Source: Nageia nagi (Eukaryota; Pinophyta). From it: a stretch of DNA of 64,000 nt. Numbering within the stretch: the stretch's first letter is position 1; each line of letters opens with the position of its first letter. The stretch is taken from contig JBITNC010000002.1 of NCBI GenBank assembly GCA_050084985.1, positions 6,262,001 through 6,326,000 on the forward strand, given 5' to 3'. The translations under genes were made by a program, and so were the position numbers. Of this stretch, positions 63,492-64,000 are shown in pieces. Under the pieces are notes generated by a model. The model had not been told where the DNA came from. It did no database searches and was given only the letters and a program-made list of their open reading frames with translations.

Positions 63492-64000
63492 TGTGATATC
63501 CCTTTTGGATAATTGTAATTAATTGTGGGGTTCGAAAGGTTCCTCTTTGTAATATACTTTATTCATGTATTTACACTTCATAATTGTAACTTAGGATAGG
63601 AGACTTAATGGGTCAATGGAACCCACTGTGAGCTCCAAGTGGGACATCTCCCTCCTAAGTGGTAGACTAGGCATTATTGTATTGGAGATCCCAAATTGTG
63701 GGAATCCCAAGGTATATTTATGCACTAGAGTTATGGATGGCCACTAGCATGCTAGCGCCACATTGGGGAGGGCCCCATACCCCCACGTTGGCATTATGAG
63801 TGATCATGACCACCACGTTAGCACTTTAAGTGATTAGGCCCTCCAAATACCCAATGTTGGATTAGATGGGCCTGGGATGACTCCTAGGTGAGATCTGGAC
63901 ACAAGTAATGTATAAATAGACATTGGAGCTTCATTACTGGGCAATCATTATTGATCATTACTTCTATTATAGTCCTTTGGACACAAAGTCTTAGTGGTGC
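63492..64000 (+). repeat. Probable LTR (Gypsy type), continuing beyond the window
   Basis: TGTGATATCCC at 63492 is a typical start of plant Gypsy LTRs. The region has a higher GC content than its surroundings and ends with promoter-like text, including a TATA box at 63911 (TATAAATAG). The rest of the LTR and any internal part lie to the right of the window. It could also be a solo LTR. Confidence 0.5.
63911..63919 (+). promoter_or_regulatory. TATA box of the probable LTR
   Basis: TATAAATAG lies about 420 bases into the LTR-like region and is followed at about 30 bases by TTCATTACT, a plausible start region for LTR transcription. Confidence 0.45.

Overview
The window looks like intergenic DNA from a large, AT-rich, transposon-filled seed-plant nuclear genome. 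Old and badly decayed LTR elements, long introns and low gene density make a gymnosperm (conifer-like) source the best guess. That assignment is inference and rests on no marker gene. Only one gene appears complete: a bHLH transcription factor with an ACT-like C-terminus (exons between 27138 and 30598). Its first exon, with upstream promoter and start of intron 1, occurs three times in the same orientation (7708-8178, 11199-11678, 27138-27581). All three copies are open, have a good phase-0 splice donor and carry the basic region plus helix 1. Helix 2 and the ACT-like part exist once, downstream. This is either two truncated duplicates or an array of alternative first exons, and it is the most interesting structure here.

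Layout. 1-2637: 5' part of a Copia element on the minus strand (integrase, protease, gag, primer binding site, 5' LTR). 2640-6620: a decayed hAT-like transposase on the minus strand, flanked by arrays of a 24-bp repeat in opposite orientations, beside a second pair of such arrays. 7200-12790: first-exon copies A and B of the bHLH gene. 16990-20650: decayed Gypsy element, minus. 20840-25600: Gypsy gag piece, LINE and Gypsy integrase piece, all plus. 26390-30600: the complete bHLH gene. 31395-32090: Gypsy gag remnant. 32640-36400: decayed minus-strand coding remnant cut by two non-autonomous CACTA elements with clear terminal inverted repeats. 37600: polypurine tract and start of a Gypsy-type LTR. 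42230-47335: decayed Copia element, minus, with a GA tract of about 380 bp inside it. 51200-54150: second LINE remnant, plus.

The last 8 kb hold three gene remnants: a MATE transporter C-terminus with its introns kept (minus, about 56575-57130), a short RPA1 N-terminal-domain gene with one single-base frameshift (plus, 58220-58642), and a HAESA-like leucine-rich-repeat receptor fragment (minus, about 62432-62880). The window ends in what looks like a new LTR with a TATA box.

Apart from the bHLH gene, nothing here works as a pathway; the window records repeated insertion, duplication and decay. No tRNA, rRNA, CRISPR or organelle insert was recognised. All family assignments come from reading motifs by eye; no database search was possible.
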